Positions 4,871 through 5,698 of a DNA stretch of 5,698 bases are shown here, one piece after another. Within the stretch, counting starts at the first letter, position 1; each line of letters opens with the position of its first letter. Below the pieces are notes generated by a model, which searched no databases, was not told the DNA's origin, and saw only the letters and a list, made by a program, of their open reading frames with translations. The stretch is taken from positions 1-5,698 of the forward strand of contig JAJYAR010000201.1 of the NCBI GenBank assembly GCA_021779435.1. Reading direction: 5' to 3'. Position numbers and translations under genes: made by a program. This DNA comes from a bacterium (lineage in GTDB: Bacteria; Verrucomicrobiota; Verrucomicrobiae; JAJYAR01).

Positions 4871-5698
4871 ATGTCCATTCTCGTCACTCCCGACACAAAG
4901 ATCCTCATCCAGGGCATCACCGGTGAATTCGGTGCTCGCCACACGAAGCTCTCGCTCGATTACGGCACCAAGGTCGTCGCCGGCGTCACGCCCGGCAAGG
5001 GCGGCCAGTTCTTCGAGCACAACGGCGCCAAGGTGCCGATCTTCAACTCCGTCAAGGACGCTGCCGCCGCCACCGGCGCCACGGTTTCCTGCATCTTCGT
5101 CCCGCCTCCGTTCGCAGCCGACGCCATCCTCGAGTGCGTCGACGCCGACCTCGATCTCGCCGTCGCCATCACCGAGGGCATCCCGGTGAAGGACATGGTC
5201 CGCGTGAAGCGCGCCATGCAGGGCCGCAGGACCCGGCTCGTCGGGCCGAACTGCCCCGGTATCGTCGTTCCCGGCACCGGCAAGGACTCGCACGGCGGCT
5301 GCCGCATCGGCATCGCCCCGGGTTACATCAACAAGAAGGGCCACGTCGGCGTCGTCTCGCGCTCCGGCACCCTCACCTACGAGGCCGTGTACCAGCTCAC
5401 GACCAAGGGCATCGGCCAGACCGCGTGCATCGGCATCGGCGGCGATCCGGTCAACGGCACGTCGCACCTCGACGTGATCAAGATGTTCAACGATGACCCG
5501 GAGACACACGGAATCATCATGATCGGTGAGATTGGCGGCAGTGCAGAGGAAGAGGCGGCAGCATGGATCAAGCAGCACTGCAAAAAGCCGGTGGCAGGTT
5601 TTATCGCCGGGGCGACAGCCCCCCCGGGCCGGCGGATGGGCCACGCCGGCGCCATCGTCAGCGGGGGCAAAGGCACCGCGGCGGCCAAGATAGCTTCC
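4871..5698 (+). CDS. sucD: Succinyl-CoA synthetase (ADP-forming), alpha subunit (3' end cut by window)
   Basis: The first 276 codons are present; about 15 residues are missing compared with E. coli SucD (289). The alpha subunit binds CoA and carries the histidine phosphorylated during catalysis. Visible: CoA-binding Rossmann domain with [13 protein letters not shown] (residues 13-25) and GVTPGKGGQ, then [55 protein letters not shown] and GHAGAI, giving active-site His258. Between NCPG..PG and CRIGI there are about seven extra residues (TGKDSHGG against a single Glu in E. coli). The ATG at 4871 is the family start; no Shine-Dalgarno precedes it, so translation may be coupled to sucC. Codon choice changes from about 5500 on (more GCA, GCG, ACA, GGA, ATA). 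Confidence 0.96.
   Translation, partial: MSILVTPDTKILIQGITGEFGARHTKLSLDYGTKVVAGVTPGKGGQFFEHNGAKVPIFNSVKDAAAATGATVSCIFVPPPFAADAILECVDADLDLAVAITEGIPVKDMVRVKRAMQGRRTRLVGPNCPGIVVPGTGKDSHGGCRIGIAPGYINKKGHVGVVSRSGTLTYEAVYQLTTKGIGQTACIGIGGDPVNGTSHLDVIKMFNDDPETHGIIMIGEIGGSAEEEAAAWIKQHCKKPVAGFIAGATAPPGRRMGHAGAIVSGGKGTAAAKIAS

Noticed and set aside
4865..5644. 259-codon minus-strand open frame opposite sucD
   Set aside because: Same cause: antisense to a highly conserved gene, with biased composition and no recognisable motif.

Overview
The window looks like a chromosomal stretch from a high-GC, Gram-negative-type bacterium, most likely Verrucomicrobiota (Opitutaceae-like). That placement is an inference. 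It rests on the style of the SucC, SucD and Kv-beta-like reductase sequences, the strong GCC/GGC/CTC codon preference, the lack of Shine-Dalgarno motifs, and intergenic spacers packed with GTAG-headed hairpins and heptanucleotide repeats. No taxonomic marker gene is present.

Layout, left to right. A secreted or membrane protein gene begins on the minus strand at the left edge (only 19 codons visible). It is divergent from an RpiB-type sugar-phosphate isomerase (130-573). A 476-bp gene-free island follows (574-1049). It holds five copies of one GTAG-headed hairpin family plus an inverted doublet of a second family. Then come an MhqD-like alpha/beta hydrolase (1050-1694) and a Kv-beta-like aldo/keto reductase (1801-2790). 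The next spacer (2791-2979) has another second-family doublet and two tandem heptanucleotide arrays, the second of which contains the stop codon of a minus-strand helix-turn-helix protein gene (2980-3480). After a short leader with a terminator-like hairpin comes the sucCD operon: sucC complete (3633-4817), sucD cut by the right edge (4871 onward).

Function. sucCD encodes the two subunits of succinyl-CoA synthetase (TCA cycle, substrate-level phosphorylation). RpiB serves the non-oxidative pentose phosphate pathway. The hydrolase and the reductase are general metabolic or detoxification enzymes with unknown substrates. The genes do not form one functional cluster; only sucC and sucD look like an operon.

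The genes are ordinary core metabolism, and I found no new defence, toxin or biosynthetic system. The unusual material is in the spacers: two REP-like hairpin families, one apparently nested in the other, and three heptanucleotide arrays with unrelated unit sequences. One array forms the end of a coding region and another separates sucC from sucD.
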